Of a DNA stretch of 64,000 nucleotides, positions 21,276-33,385 are shown one piece after another. The stretch lies in contig CM065706.1 of the NCBI GenBank assembly GCA_017654935.2, positions 16,320,270 to 16,384,269 of the forward strand. Direction: 5' to 3'. The notes beneath the pieces are model-generated. The model saw only the letters and a program-made list of their open reading frames with translations, was not told the DNA's origin and did not search any database. The stretch's first letter is position 1, and each line of letters starts with the position of its first letter. This DNA is from Phymorhynchus buccinoides. Taxonomy: Eukaryota; Mollusca; Gastropoda; Neogastropoda; Raphitomidae. A program made the translations under genes and the position numbers.

Positions 21276-21715
21276 TTAACCCTTTCATCGCCACTGTCGC
21301 CTCTTGGCACCACAATGATTTGACACCCATGTCACTGAAAGGCATCAAATGAGGGTCTGGTATCCAGTGACCTTGTGTTCTTCATGTTGGGAGGTAAGGA
21401 CAGGCCCTGTTTTATGCACGTCACAGAGGAATCCCCAATATTGCAGACATCTTTTCTCTACCAGGGTAAGCTTAATGGTAAATTTTGGCTGAGGAATGGC
21501 TAGCGTTGAAAGGGTTAAACTTAACTGGGTAGACAAAAATAATGTATCTACAATAGGGATTTCCTCCGTGACGTGTACAACAATAGGCCTACCCTTACCT
21601 CCCAATATTAAGAAAACAGGGTCTTCAGATAACAGGCCCTGATTTGATGACTTTTTTGACATGGGTGTTAAACCATTGTGGTGCAAAAATGCGACATTGG
21701 TGGTGAAAGGGTTAA
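21276..21715. mobile_element. TTAA-flanked MITE (piggyBac-like), 440 bp, copy A
   Basis: Left TTAACCCTTTCATCGCCACT and right GGTGGTGAAAGGGTTAA, with further inverted blocks inside (gacacccatgtca / tgacatgggtgt; accacaatg / cattgtggt). Long imperfect hairpin, no ORF. TTAA target and CCC start fit piggyBac-type elements. Copy B 63594-64000 runs off the window. Confidence 0.78.
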
Positions 21716-23300
21716 TACTTTCTTACAATTTTTCTTATCACACTATAAAGCACAGGGGCTTCATTCTGGGGAGAAAAACGTGTCGCCTTATAGTCAGAAA
21801 AATACAGTAACATACTATGTCAGTAAAGCCAAATAATAATAACACTATGAAATCAAAATGTAAAAACTACACACACACCAAACACATCTGAAACAGTTGC
21901 AGAAAACGGAAACAAATGAAATTCATGCAGCAAATCAGAAACATTAACTTATTCCGGACAAATTCTGAGTATACTTGGAACAGCGATTTTTTTAGTCTAA
22001 AAGTAAAACTTGTCTAAATCCATGCTGTCGTTTTTCCACTCCAAACGACGTTTTTCAAGTTATTTCTCTTCATTAGTCTTCAAGCTTTTGTTTTTTATTG
22101 AATTTTTTTGGTGTTCATTTGACAGAATTCTACAAACACACATACAAAAGCATTATAACTAATATCAGCCAGGAATAAGTTTAAAGTTTAACAAAAATAG
22201 GGAAGAAAGACAAGTGTAAAGATGGAAATTAGATAAAGATTAACAGTAACACTGAATATATACCTGGCCAGCAATTATTATAGATTAACGCACAACACAC
22301 ATAAAAAACAACCAAACACACGCACACACAAACACACATGCACCTACACCTACCATAAACAAAAACAATAAATTACATCATATAAAAATACAACAGGAAT
22401 GGAACCTTTAAAAATAATCATTGTGTTATTAAGTTGTTTCTTTTTTGTTAGTTTTTTTTTTAAAATCTTAGACTATCAGGAATACAAATGACAACATAAT
22501 CAACACCTTAAATCAGTGGTACACAGTCATATAATGAAAAGGAAGCTAGGACATAATCGGGGAATAGGGAAACCAGTTTTCCTCAAACTGTCTTAAAATG
22601 TCATTCCAGCTTTTGTTTCACTTATGTTTGGCACTTCTATCTCAATTTTTAATGTTAAAAAAACACCAACAATTCGGCCCTAGACAAGCCTCAGAAAATA
22701 CTCCAATATGTTTTCATTAACAGTGATAATAATAGACTAATAATTCTGATTATAATGCAAGTAACCATGATTTCAAATCGAAAAAAAAACTTGGATCAAC
22801 CAGTAATGGTGTCCAAACTGAATCAATGACATTGCAAGTTGTTGGTTTTTGTGTGTTTTTTGTAGACATTGCAAGTTTTGTTGCACTTCTTATTTGATAT
22901 AAAAAAAAATTCTAGGCAGCCCCAGGCCAGTCATGAAGTTTGCGCAAGACAGTGATGTCCTGAAGGGGTTAAATATCTCAGGCAAATAATATTACAATCA
23001 TGCAAACAATAACAATAACACAACAAATGAAAAAAACAACCAATCACAATAAATTAATAACAATATAACAAAAACTCACAAATTTACGCACCCGAAAGGC
23101 AGTGACGGTGTCGCGCCCAAGAGTTACCTCCCTCAAATTTAAATATATTCAATAAGCTAATTAACATTTAATAAGCAACAACAACAAAAACGAAGCAAAA
23201 ACAAAAAAAGAAGACAAAGAAGGAAAAAAGAAGCGCATGGCTTTTCGTGCTAATCTATGCGCTTACTTTTTTTCTTTTCTTCAATTATTCAGGGATGAGT
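21716..23300. other. AT-rich intron-like sequence, nothing recognised
   Basis: No exon, RNA gene or well-bounded element seen. It contains CA-rich stretches and one lone ggggttaaa end near 22965. Confidence 0.5.
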
Positions 23301-23319
23301 TTTTCACATCTAATGTGTG

Positions 23320-23328
23320 TGTGGGTGC

Positions 23329-23374
<46 letters not shown>
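23320..23374 (+). repeat. GT microsatellite
   Basis: (GT)n of about 50 bp. Confidence 0.95.
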
Positions 23375-23376
<2 letters not shown>

Positions 23377-23449
23377 CTTTGTCAGAGAATTGTGCTCTTT
23401 TCGTATTTTCTAGTGAAACAATCAATTCTCATCACTTGATGTGTATCAA

Positions 23450-23590
23450 CAGTGTGAGGTTCTGTTTAACGTCCTCCGGTCTGGAACAGACACATATCAT
23501 GGGACATTAGTAGATATAAAGATGGTGGGAACGATCCTGGAGGCAATGCCCGGAGGCAGTGCAACACCAGTAAAGTCCTATTTTTTTAAC
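23450..23590 (+). repeat. Dispersed repeat (taacgtcctcc family)
   Basis: Blocks tttaacgtcctccggtctgg, gatggtgggaacgatcctgg and aggcaatgcccggaggcag. Related copies: 37066-37205 (+), 39410-39560 (+) and 12790-12930 (reverse). SINE-like by spread; no promoter boxes recognised. Confidence 0.65.
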
Positions 23591-24655
23591 AATACAGATA
23601 TGCATTATAGAGTGAACTATGCTAAAGAATCAACAGTTCATCCCACAAATATGAATACTGCATGAAATGGCTCTCTGTTGGCAGTAGAGGCTCAGGATTT
23701 GGCCAAACCCTACCGAGATCTACCGCAGGAAATACATTATAAACGCACGTCATTAATCATGCTCGTATGCTCATCAATAACTTTCAAAGCATATATTAAT
23801 GGGTGCAACTACACAAAATGAAAAAACCCTGAAAGGCCGGGGTCTAGGGGTAATGTCCCCCTGCAGCTGAAGAGAAAAATTGATTTATGAAGGTATTTTA
23901 GTTTGCTTTTTCCACAATTTATACAAAATTAATGCTTATTTTAAAGTGTTTGAAAAATACCGTAGACACACACAGATCTTGTTTGACAAATTTTAAAAAA
24001 AAGGAAATTCCTTTTCTGGTAAAATTAAAAAACAGGAAATCCTTGTATACCAGGAAAAAAGTTGCACCCATGTATATTGCATGCTCGTGGTGAAATTATA
24101 GAAAGAACAATTTGTTCCCCCACCTTCTGGAAGTTCTGTGCTTGTAACTTCCTCTAATCTGTCACTCTCTTTGACTCTGCCTTGTCCCTTTGCTTTCTAT
24201 CATCTGCTATCTTTCTGACTTATTGGCCCATTCTCCTGCCTTTTTTCAAAAAAAAATCTTCCAAATAATTTTTCTCCTTTGAGCTCCTCCGAAATCGGAA
24301 TGTGTCGGCTGTACGCAGCGGGGAGACCAGTGAAAACTGAAAACCGGACACATACGTACCTTACCCATTATGGCCATATGGCCTGGGAATGCAGAAGAAC
24401 AAGAAGTATAAGAAGATCCAGCTTGCTTAGCATACATTTTTTTTTCCTTTTCTTTCTTCGTTGATTGCTCTGTCATGTAATTTGCAGATGCGTCATGCTT
24501 CTATTACGCGCCTAACTTAAGAAATAGGCCCATCATGTTCATCTTCGGCTGGAGAAAATTATTATTGTTGTAAGAGTTTCAAGAACAAAGACAGGAGAAT
24601 GAACCAGTAATTTAGGCTCCACTGTGTGGGGATACCGGGGGGTCTTTTGTATAAA

Positions 24656-25060
24656 TAGTTCCCCCACCTTCTGGAAGTTCTGTGCTTGTAACTTCCTCTA
24701 ATCTGTCACTCTCTTTGACTCTGCCTTTTCCCTTGGCTTACTCACTGTCATCTGCTATCTTTCTGCCTTTCTGGACCATTCTCCTGCCTTTTTTTTTTTT
24801 TCTTTAAAGAAACGCTTTCAAAAAGATTTCCTCCAGCCAAAGTCAAACTTGCTGGGCCTATTTCTTAGGCGCACAACGGCAGCATGACGCATCTGCGCTC
24901 ATAATTGACAGGAAACTGTCTGAGCGATCGAAGAAGAAGAAGAAGAAGAAGAAGCAGTAAGGCAGAAAGATAGTAGATGACAGTGAGCAAAGGGAAAAGG
25001 CAGAGTGACAGATTAGACATTACAACTTCAAGCACAGAACTTCCAGAAGATGAGGAAACT
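24656..25060. mobile_element. Fold-back element with ttctggaagttctgtgcttg arms
   Basis: Left arm agttcccccaccttctggaa...; right arm ...acttccagaagatgaggaaact in reverse. The centre holds the repeat also seen at 8915-9040. A partial arm at 24113-24240 and reverse copies at 30370-30570 show the family is mobile. Confidence 0.65.
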
Positions 25061-25064
25061 AGCT

Positions 25065-25516
25065 TGTCTATCATTGTGTGCACATTAGGGAAGATTATAT
25101 AAGAGGTTTGTGCTGTGCTTTGTGTTGTGTGTGTGTGTGTGTGTTGTGTATGAGTGTGAACATGCATGTGTGCGTACATGCATGCGTGTGTGCTTGTGTG
25201 TGTTTTGGTTTTGTGTGTTGTGTGTGCATGCATGTGTATGTGTGTGTCTGTATGCATGTATGTGTGTGTCTGTCAGCGTGCATATGTTGTGTGTGAGTGT
25301 ATTTGTATGTGTATCCTCTAACGTTAGTGTATGTGTGTGTCTGTATGCATGTGTGTGTCTGCCTGCATACATACGTTGTGTGTGAGTGTATTTGTATGTG
25401 TATCCTCTAACGCTTGTGTGTGCTGGTGTATGTGGTCAGTCCGTGCAACTCAGTTGCTATGGCTTACTGAATGAAACATTAAAAATGAGTTGGTGTCGAT
25501 TAATGTGTGTGTGTGT

Positions 25517-25611
<95 letters not shown>

Positions 25612-25739
25612 CTTTGTATATGCGTTGTTGCTGGTTTGTGTCATTCTTAAACTCTATTTCTGTTGTCTACTTGCTGATGAATATTCCATTGTAAAACGCT
25701 TTGGGCTCATTTGAGGTAAAGCGCTATATAAATGTACTA
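25065..25739 (+). mobile_element. LINE-like 3' region with GT and GA tracts
   Basis: Homologous to 17930-18420. It includes a (GA)n tract of about 95 bp (25517-25611) and ends gcgctatataaatgta, interrupted by the TIR element at 25740; its (ATT)n tail resumes at 26787-26813. Confidence 0.7.
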
Positions 25740-26786
25740 CAGTCGACCCCCTCACGAACGGCCCTCTGATTTGCGACCTCCCCTCTTTAACGACTGAAAT
25801 ATGAATGACGGATCGTTTTTCTTCTAAACTTGCCTCCTCATTTACGACTCCCCCTCTAACGCGTTCTACGACCGTAAATCTTGTTGATTTTACGACCGAT
25901 GCAACACATTCTGACCTTCTCGCACTCAGTTCGAGCCGACGCACAGCTGGGGTACTACTGTTGTTAGGTCAATCTCGGTAAAAACGAACCGTTCTCACGC
26001 CGAAATTGAAGAATTTAATCAGCGATATCACGATCTGACCACTAAATGTCACCACTTTTATGCACATGTGTCATCACTGAGCAGTTTATGATCAAAGTTT
26101 GAACTGAAACCGTCGCGATCGTGTCGATCTTTACGAACTCTGTGCACACGTAGGCCTAAATGCGAAGTCAACTCCCAAGTTGAAACTAGGTGATCGGTCA
26201 CACTCCATAAGTTGGAACTCAGTGAATGGTCTCACTTTGTAAAAAATAAGTTGAAAAGCAGCTCCTTTCCGTTATCAAATTGATAAATCGGCGTTAGTGC
26301 GTGCACTGAAACACTCACTGAATGCAAACAACTCACAAAATCCGATAATTGAAAGCAGCTGGCGCATTAGCGTTTGCCGTGATTTCGTATTTGCGGTGTG
26401 TGCGGCGCCATTTTGTCAGCCGAGTTGTATGCGCGGTAAAAGTTCCGTGTGTGCGAACTGTGACTGAAAATGAACTGCCAGAGCGTAAAATGGCGAAAAT
26501 TAGGTCTGCACTGCTGTTATGTGTAGTTTGTGTGTGAGTGCAACACGGGCCGTCGAGCACACTTTCTGTTTTCGCTCGTTTTCGTATATTAGCTAGACCG
26601 CGGATGTTTCATTCAAGAATGACGGAGAAAGCATGTTTTAGTTTTAGTGTATGCATGTGCTGTGCGTCATATACGGTGTAGTGAGTCACTGAGTGCATTG
26701 TTTTGGTCACCCCCGATTTAAGACCCCCCTCTTTTACGACCGATTTTTCGCGATTTTTTGAAAGTCTTAAAAGAGGGGGTCGACTG
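25740..26786. mobile_element. Pogo-like TIR element, 1047 bp, TA target site
   Basis: Left CAGTCGACCCCCTC, right GAGGGGGTCGACTG, flanked by TA on both sides. No transposase frame longer than about 75 codons, so non-autonomous. It is inserted in the 3' tail of a retroelement. Confidence 0.85.
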
Positions 26787-26813
26787 TATTATTATTATTT
26801 TTATTATTATTAC

Positions 26814-26914
26814 CTTGAGGTCCATGTGGTACACGCCCTTGGAGTGGATGTAGACCACCCCCTTCAGGATCTGGCCAAATATGCACATGATGTCCAATGA
26901 TGTCTCCAGGAGCT
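26814..26914 (-). CDS. EIF2AK1-like: Kinase exon, alphaE and catalytic loop (HMDLK)
   Basis: A 101-nt exon, phase 1 in and phase 0 out, acceptor TGTGTGCAG. The product ELLETSLDIMC then GQILKGVVYIHSKGVY is helix alphaE, followed by HMDLK. Eukaryotic kinases normally have HRDLK; Arg is replaced by Met (codon ATG, one base from AGG), while the catalytic Asp and Lys remain. The donor is GTAATA, weak at +5, and made of the (ATT)n tail of a retroelement abutting the exon. Only one copy of this exon lies in the window, so the change cannot be checked against copy B. Confidence 0.88.
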
Positions 26915-26999
26915 CTGCACACAATAAAAATGACAATGTCACTAAACACTGCAGGAGAGACTTTTACTTTGTTTTTCGGACCATTAGGCGCTCCCAAGG

Positions 27000-28470
27000 C
27001 AAAAAGGGCAATTTTCAAGAAAAATCTGAAGAATTTTTTTATTTTTTAAAAGCGCCTTTGCAAAAGAAAGTCAAACTTCGAAGCCCGTAAACGCTTGTCG
27101 ACCGCCATTACTGCAGTCATAAACTCTCCTTTCAAGTCACTGATGTTCTGTTCGTTCGTCTTATTATCGTGTTTGCATTTTTCTTGGCGAAAACTGGTAG
27201 AATTATGGCATTTTAAGCTCTACAACGATGCTTTTTTACATCCAATGAAGGGTTATGGCATCTGTTGGACAGTATCTCAGATGATAATAGGGATTTTGAA
27301 GCATTTTCGAGTATTCGTTGAATCGGTAACTCGTGACCACTTTTGATGCCTATACTGTACTGACCACAGCAATTGTCACCTCTCTCTTCTAATGATTTGC
27401 TAACTAATACACACATTTATTAGACGCATAGGTTGAAATTGGAGAAAAAAAGCGAGCGTAGCTTAAAGCAAACATACAAGATCTAAAACACCAAGAAATG
27501 GATTACTTTTTATTTTCAGTGACTTTACTTTTATAGCAGTTTTGCTTTGCTCATTTATGTAGTTTTTATACACGGATTGTTTGTTTCCTCCAAAAGTGAA
27601 AATCTTCAATTCAAAATCGAGATCTAATTTGAAATCGCTGTCAAAATTGACTGAATAATTTGCTTTTAAAATCTGCATACAACATTTTCAATCTATTTTT
27701 ATAAATCATTTAGGCTTCATTTATCGAAATTTGAAAGGTTCCATTGAGTTTTGGAGCGATGAAACACGTCCCCTCCGTGCACGCTACAAACATGCATAGG
27801 AACAAATGACCCCATTGTTTTTCTTATGTTGAGCCATGTAGTAAGAATCAGAACTACATCAAATATAGAGAAAGCTTAGAAAGTATGGTAAGAGCTTGGA
27901 GCAAGGGAGAGGCATGAGGGAAGGAGAACAATAAGGCAGAAGAGGCTACCAAGTCCTGAGGCTGTAGGTGGTGGGTATAGGGGTGGTGGTAATGGTAGAA
28001 TTTTAGCTGCCTTGTGGCTTCTTTGTGAGCTTTATAAACATGGTCCTATTCACTACCAGCACGCACTCTTGAAGAGTGCATTCTGAAAAACACGTAACGT
28101 TTTTGCAAAAGAAATTTATTTTTCTGTTTATGAGCATCCATTACATGTATTTCAAATAGAAAACAGCAAAAAGTTCCCCCAAATTCCGAAAAAAAATGTT
28201 TTGGTAAGAAAATGTTGATATGTAAACATTAAATATACATTTTTCACAACAGTCATTGCTAATGTGTTATGTCTTCCTTCACCTTGACAAAGTATTTTTT
28301 GAAGAAGAATATTTGTTTTTTGTTGTTTCGTTTTGAGTCAAAATCATCTTTTGTGTATATTCTAGAAGCACTGTGGTGGGTTTTTTTTGCTTAATCATCT
28401 GGAGAAATTCTTTATGAGAGTTTCTAGGAAAAAAGGCAGGAGAATGGTATTAGGTATTAGATACTTTATA
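27000..28470. other. AT-rich, no exon recognised
   Basis: Bases 27225-27320 encode a short EGLWHLLDSISDDN-like stretch that resembles two start regions at 29336 and 29541. Otherwise no recognisable gene or bounded element. Confidence 0.4.
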
Positions 28471-28474
28471 GTTA

Positions 28475-30257
28475 CAGACCTGTTTACCCGTATAATAAAA
28501 AACCTGCAAATATGCCACACAAAAACCCGGAATTTGAGGAAAAAACCCAGAATTCACATTGGTACACGACTCGCGACAAAGCGGTTTCCGCGAACATCGG
28601 CGTCAATTTTCAATAATGTGATGATTTTTTGGCTCAATTTTGCCAGAAAAGCTTTATTAGTACCTTCAGTCATTAATTCTTAGTCAATTTTAGTATAAAA
28701 CAAGCTGGAAAAAGCAAAATACCTGGAAATGTCCACGAACGGACAGAGAAAATCACTCGGCCGCGCGGATCGGCGGCCGCCAAGTTGCAACTCGGCGCCA
28801 TCGCGATCAATTTTCACTTCATTTTCCGTTGAAAAGTGCAAAATTCTCACATCATCATATTTTCCAGTGATAATATAATCTAAATTGACTCATTTCAAGC
28901 CCTAATTACAATCTCTACCATTAAAAAACTGCCTGGAAAGCTCTTCGAATCGACAGTAAAAGCCTGGTCGCCATTTGAACAGCAAAGAAGAAGAAGCTCA
29001 ATCTGACCCCGAAATAGATCGACCAAAATAAAATTATTTCATCATTTTAACCAATGAAAATGCAGCATTTAATCCCTTAGTTTGGTGAATGTTCGGGAAC
29101 GTTCAGAAAAAAATCGGATCGTAAATGCTGAGAACGTTCGGGAACGTACGGATTCCACGTGGCTGCTTCCATTTTTTGTCTACACATGGCAGTCACGTGG
29201 ACGCTTCAGCCTCACTTTCACAATAGATTACACTTCCGTCCTGTTGCTTGCAATGGCTTCTAGGCCGATTGGTTTGGAAGATATGAATTTTTGAAAATTA
29301 GTGATCGACTTCGGCATTTTCACGATTTTTGCAATATGGATGACGAACAGTTATGGCATCCATTGACTGAGGAAAGCGATGAATAGTCGTATTTTTGTGA
29401 AAGATGGGACTTATGAGATCGCAAAGTGATGAGTAAGGAGTGTACTCTGACCCATTTCGGTAGCGAGTTTGTTTTTGTTCAATCAATGCAAATTTTTGAA
29501 GTCGTGCTACTGACATCAGCATTTTCCCGACTTTTACATCATGGATGATGAGTCGTTATTGCATCCACTGAGTGATGACAGCGATGAAAATTCCTTTTTT
29601 TGTGAAAGATAGGAATTATAAGATTGTGAAGTGAAAGGGTAAGTGAATGATTTTGATCTACATTTCCATTTCAGTCATCTTAGGCTTCACCAGTGGTGAC
29701 CAGTCTGCAAAAAGTAGGCAGTGAATTCAGTTTGCGACTACACTTTGGCATTTTGATTTTTTTTGTGGAGCCATGCATCCCCATAACATCTTCAAATTGT
29801 TTGGCAAATCAGACAGACACCTCGGCAACACATTCAAAACAAAAAAACCCACAAAATCTGCTAGGGTATATTTTATTTTATTATTTTTCTGACGCTACCC
29901 CCCCCCCCCCCCTTTTGTACGGAGCGACGTCCCTTGGGCAAGGATTTCAGAGGTGACTGAGCGCACAGAGCGTCAGGAATTAAAGGGTTAATGCATGTGA
30001 CATCAAGCACAACCCATTTTCTGATGACGTAGTGTGTTAGGTACACAAGTATTCAACGATTGGCCGCTTAAGTATGATGAAAGCTCGCGTCTCCAAGGTT
30101 TCGGTCAACCCTTGCGTCTTTTCATACGAACAGAAACAAACAATAGACGTTTTTTCGAAACCCGGGATTTTCAGCATTCACACGGAATTTATTTTACCCA
30201 GAATTTTCGCAAATTTCCGGGATAATTCCGGCAAAACCGGAAGGGTAAACAGGTCTG
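28475..30257. mobile_element. Large CAGACCTG-family inverted-repeat element
   Basis: Ends CAGACCTGTTTACCC and GGGTAAACAGGTCTG, perfect 15-bp inverted repeats, 1783 bp apart. Inside lie GC-rich blocks (gcggccgccaagttgcaact), two related acidic open starts (29336, 29541) and a poly-C run. No intact transposase. Confidence 0.6.
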
Positions 30258-30644
30258 GAGGCGTCTATGTGAAATTCTGGTTGCTCCCACCTGGAGAGTG
30301 CATCGCAGCCAGAGGTGCGCCACCTTATTTTAAAAAAAATTTGTTTGCATGCGATTGGACCGTAAGGCAGAAAGATAATGGATGACATAACGCAAAAGGA
30401 AAAGGCAAAGTCAAAGAGAGTGACAGATTAGAGGAAGTTACAAGCACAGAACTTCCAGAATGTGGGGGAACTATTTGTACGAAAGACCCGTATCCTCATG
30501 GGGGAATCTTTCAGAGAGACAAAGAGAGCGACAGATTAGAGGAAGTTACAAGCACAGAACTTCCAGAAGGTGAGGGAACTATTTATACAAATGACCTCCG
30601 GTATTCCCACGAGGGATAACCATTAAGCTATTTCACACACCTAC

Positions 30645-30735
30645 CTTTGACGCCCTGCAGCCGACTGTTGCGCTCATCCATCCACTTCCGTAGAGTTGTG
30701 GAGCACAGCTCCATCTGAATGTACAAGATGCCATC
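30645..30735 (-). CDS. EIF2AK1-like: Kinase exon, beta5, hinge and alphaD
   Basis: A 91-nt exon, phase 0 in and phase 1 out, with TTTTTTTCAG acceptor and GTAGGT donor. It encodes DGILYIQMELC, then STTLRKWMDERN. The IQMELC hinge followed by TL-x-x-W is a hallmark of eIF2-alpha kinases after their long insert. It accepts the phase 0 end of the insert exon at 35781 and passes phase 1 to the alphaE exon at 26914. Single copy in this window. Confidence 0.9.
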
Positions 30736-30829
30736 CTGAAAAAAAGTAAAGGACGTAACATATTACTTACAGTTTGTTTCATTGAAAATAAGAATTTGGG
30801 TATGTAACTTTAAATATTATATTATAATA

Positions 30830-31005
30830 CAGTGGAATCTCCCTTGTAAGACCTTCAAAAATCATCCAAAATTAGGTCTTGTAAGGGAGGGGTCTTATAA
30901 GGGAGGTAATTTTAATACTTACAAAGAAAGGCAATGTCTCAGAGAAGTAGGTCTTATGTAGGAGGGAGTCTTATAATGGGAGGTCTTATAAGGGAGGTTC
31001 GACTG
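30830..31005. mobile_element. TTATAAGGGAGG MITE
   Basis: 176 bp; ends CAGTGGAATCTCCCTTGTAAG and TTATAAGGGAGGTTCGACTG, TA at both sides. 95 bp beyond the acceptor side of the hinge exon. Confidence 0.8.
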
Positions 31006-31049
31006 TAGCTGGCTCTCAGCCCAAAAGACACTCGGAGTTGTTCTTAATA

Positions 31050-33380
31050 ATAATAATAAATAATAATGAATATTTATATGGCGCAATATCCTGATAAATA
31101 CAGCTTTATAAACAACACATTACAATCAATAGATAATACATCATAAATAAAAAATACTTGTACCACAGGGAAACAAAAGTTAATTGGACACACACACACA
31201 CACATTCTCCCCCCCCTCCCCTCTACCTCTCCACCACCCCACCCTCTATACTCGTCAAAAATAACTTAATTTGTTTAGGCAGCCATATTGAAAGCACGTT
31301 GAAAAATGAAGGTGGCAACCAGAATCAATGTGATTATTAAGCAGTAAAAAGCAGACAAGCACAATCAAATAGTTTATCAAAAATGTCTGGACATTCCTCT
31401 AGACAATGCATATCATTATTTACCAACAGTTTGAAGGCAGACAAAAGTACTGATGAGAAGCAAGGTACTGGGTGAGCCAAAATTAAAGTCAAAGTGAACT
31501 TGGGTGACTGGGTTAGTTAATTTGTTGTGGACTAAAACAGAAGTGTAGTTACTTAAATTTTGTATTGTTACAAACGCGACAATCTGTATATCGTTTGGAG
31601 AGTGATTTTATCGCATGTTGTAAGTACAATTTGACAAAATGACACCACTAACGCTAGGCAATGAGCAAAAATATAAAGCATATTTGTTAATGCGTAGCCC
31701 ATAAACATGCAGCCCAGTAGAATGTGATTTTCTTAGGTGGAAGCTCCAAGTAGACCTAATCAAAACATGTTAAGATCTCAGCAAAACATCAATGCAAACT
31801 AATGTATCCACAATTCAAATGTTGCCCAAATTTGCATAACAGTGTGCAGTACCGGCAAGGGAAATCACTAGTCTTCACATTAATAGAAGGTTTGATAAAA
31901 TAAAAATGTATGACTTCTCAAATACCTACTCTTTACAACAAACCACATTTACTGCCTAAACATCTAAAACTTTAATGTAGAACAACAGCCAATTTGACAC
32001 AAAAAATACTAGTTTGATAGCCCAAACGGAAAAAGTTTCTGATTGGTCCAGCTACTCACCAGATCAAGATCTGATAATTAAAACAAAATATGTGCGGGCT
32101 CTTCTACTTAATCGCATAATGCAGACTGGATTAAGAAATATTAAATAAATACAGAGATACACAATCAAATACTCAGAACCACAAAATGCTACAAATATTT
32201 CAGGGAAGCCCACTTAAAGCAAGTCTGACCCGTGCGCTTTGCACACCACGACCGTAGTCGATAAGAGCAGAGAGTAATCCCGCTGCCTGGTATTAACCAA
32301 ATTGATAGCTGCACTGGCAGTGAGCAGAGCATCCCAAATTTCACAACATCCTCTCTATGCGAGAAGATACCAAATACCAAAATATCATACAATGAAAACA
32401 CCCAAACGCCCACTTAAAACCATAAATATTTCAAATTTTAATAATTGATCATATACAGCCAGCCACAGACTGAACTATAAAACTTCCTAGCGTGCTACAA
32501 GTTGGAAAATTCATCATTAAAACAATTCACCTTAAAACAAATACTGAGTTGAGCACGCAGATAACGTAGAAAATGTCTCAACGTAAAGAGGAGATAGGAG
32601 TGGAGAGAACGAGAACGAGAAGAAGAGAGGCGAGAAGGTAGAAAAGGGGAAGGGAGAGAAATACCAAATACCAAAATATATTTCACATTTTACCCATAAA
32701 CAAACAGAATAGAACTATCAGCACAACCTCATCCTCAACCCTCGTGGGTGCTTGCTGTCTGCGTGTGCTTGAGTTTTGTATTTTAATATTGGAATTGTGA
32801 TCTTTTTTCCTTTTTTTTTTTTTTACTTACTGTTTAACTTTGTACGTGCCAACACATACACATTTCCATTTTATTGGACATACATTTTGTGATTATGATT
32901 ACGAGTGAAGTGTATTATCCAACAACATTTTCTACTAAATATATTGGCATGACACTGCTCAACAAAAACAGTTTTTAACCATAAATCTAACGGAAGAAAT
33001 ATGTTTTTAAAAAATACTGCGAAGAAAAACACGAACACACAAACAATCTTTCAATTATATAAAGACATGCTTGTTTGCAATTTTTAATGTAACATTTAGG
33101 CCGTGTACACACATACAGGTAAGTGGATATTCCATGCGGAAACCCGTGCGCAATCCATAAACAAGTGAAACAAAGAAGGGAAAAGATTTGCGCATGTGTC
33201 CGAATTTCCCATATACGCGTACATTTTTATCCTTCTTCTGTACGGGTTTTCTGTACGGAACTTAAGCGTCTAATGTGAACCCGGCGTTACAGATTCAGTC
33301 ATGTAACTCTTTTGCCACCAGCCATTTTTTTTAGCCAAAAAATACTGTTAAACTTATCTGGGTAGAGAAAAAATAATATC
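31050..33380. other. AT-rich intron-like stretch with a SINE tail fragment
   Basis: No exon recognised. 32210-32360 carries agtctgacccgtgcgctttg, gagtaatcccgctgcctggt and a caaatttcacaacatcctct end, matching the SINE-1 body and tail without its head. Confidence 0.5.
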
Positions 33381-33385
33381 TGCAA

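Larger units (their letters stand above)
2187..21760. repeat. Large duplicated segment, copy A
   Basis: Colinear and in the same orientation as about 43.39-64.0 kb. Anchors: 7959 with 50203, 11435 with 53691, 17210 with 59482, 21276 with 63594; the offset stays at about 42.24-42.32 kb over these. Carries the alphaC, beta3, alphaF, activation and DFG exons. Confidence 0.95.
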
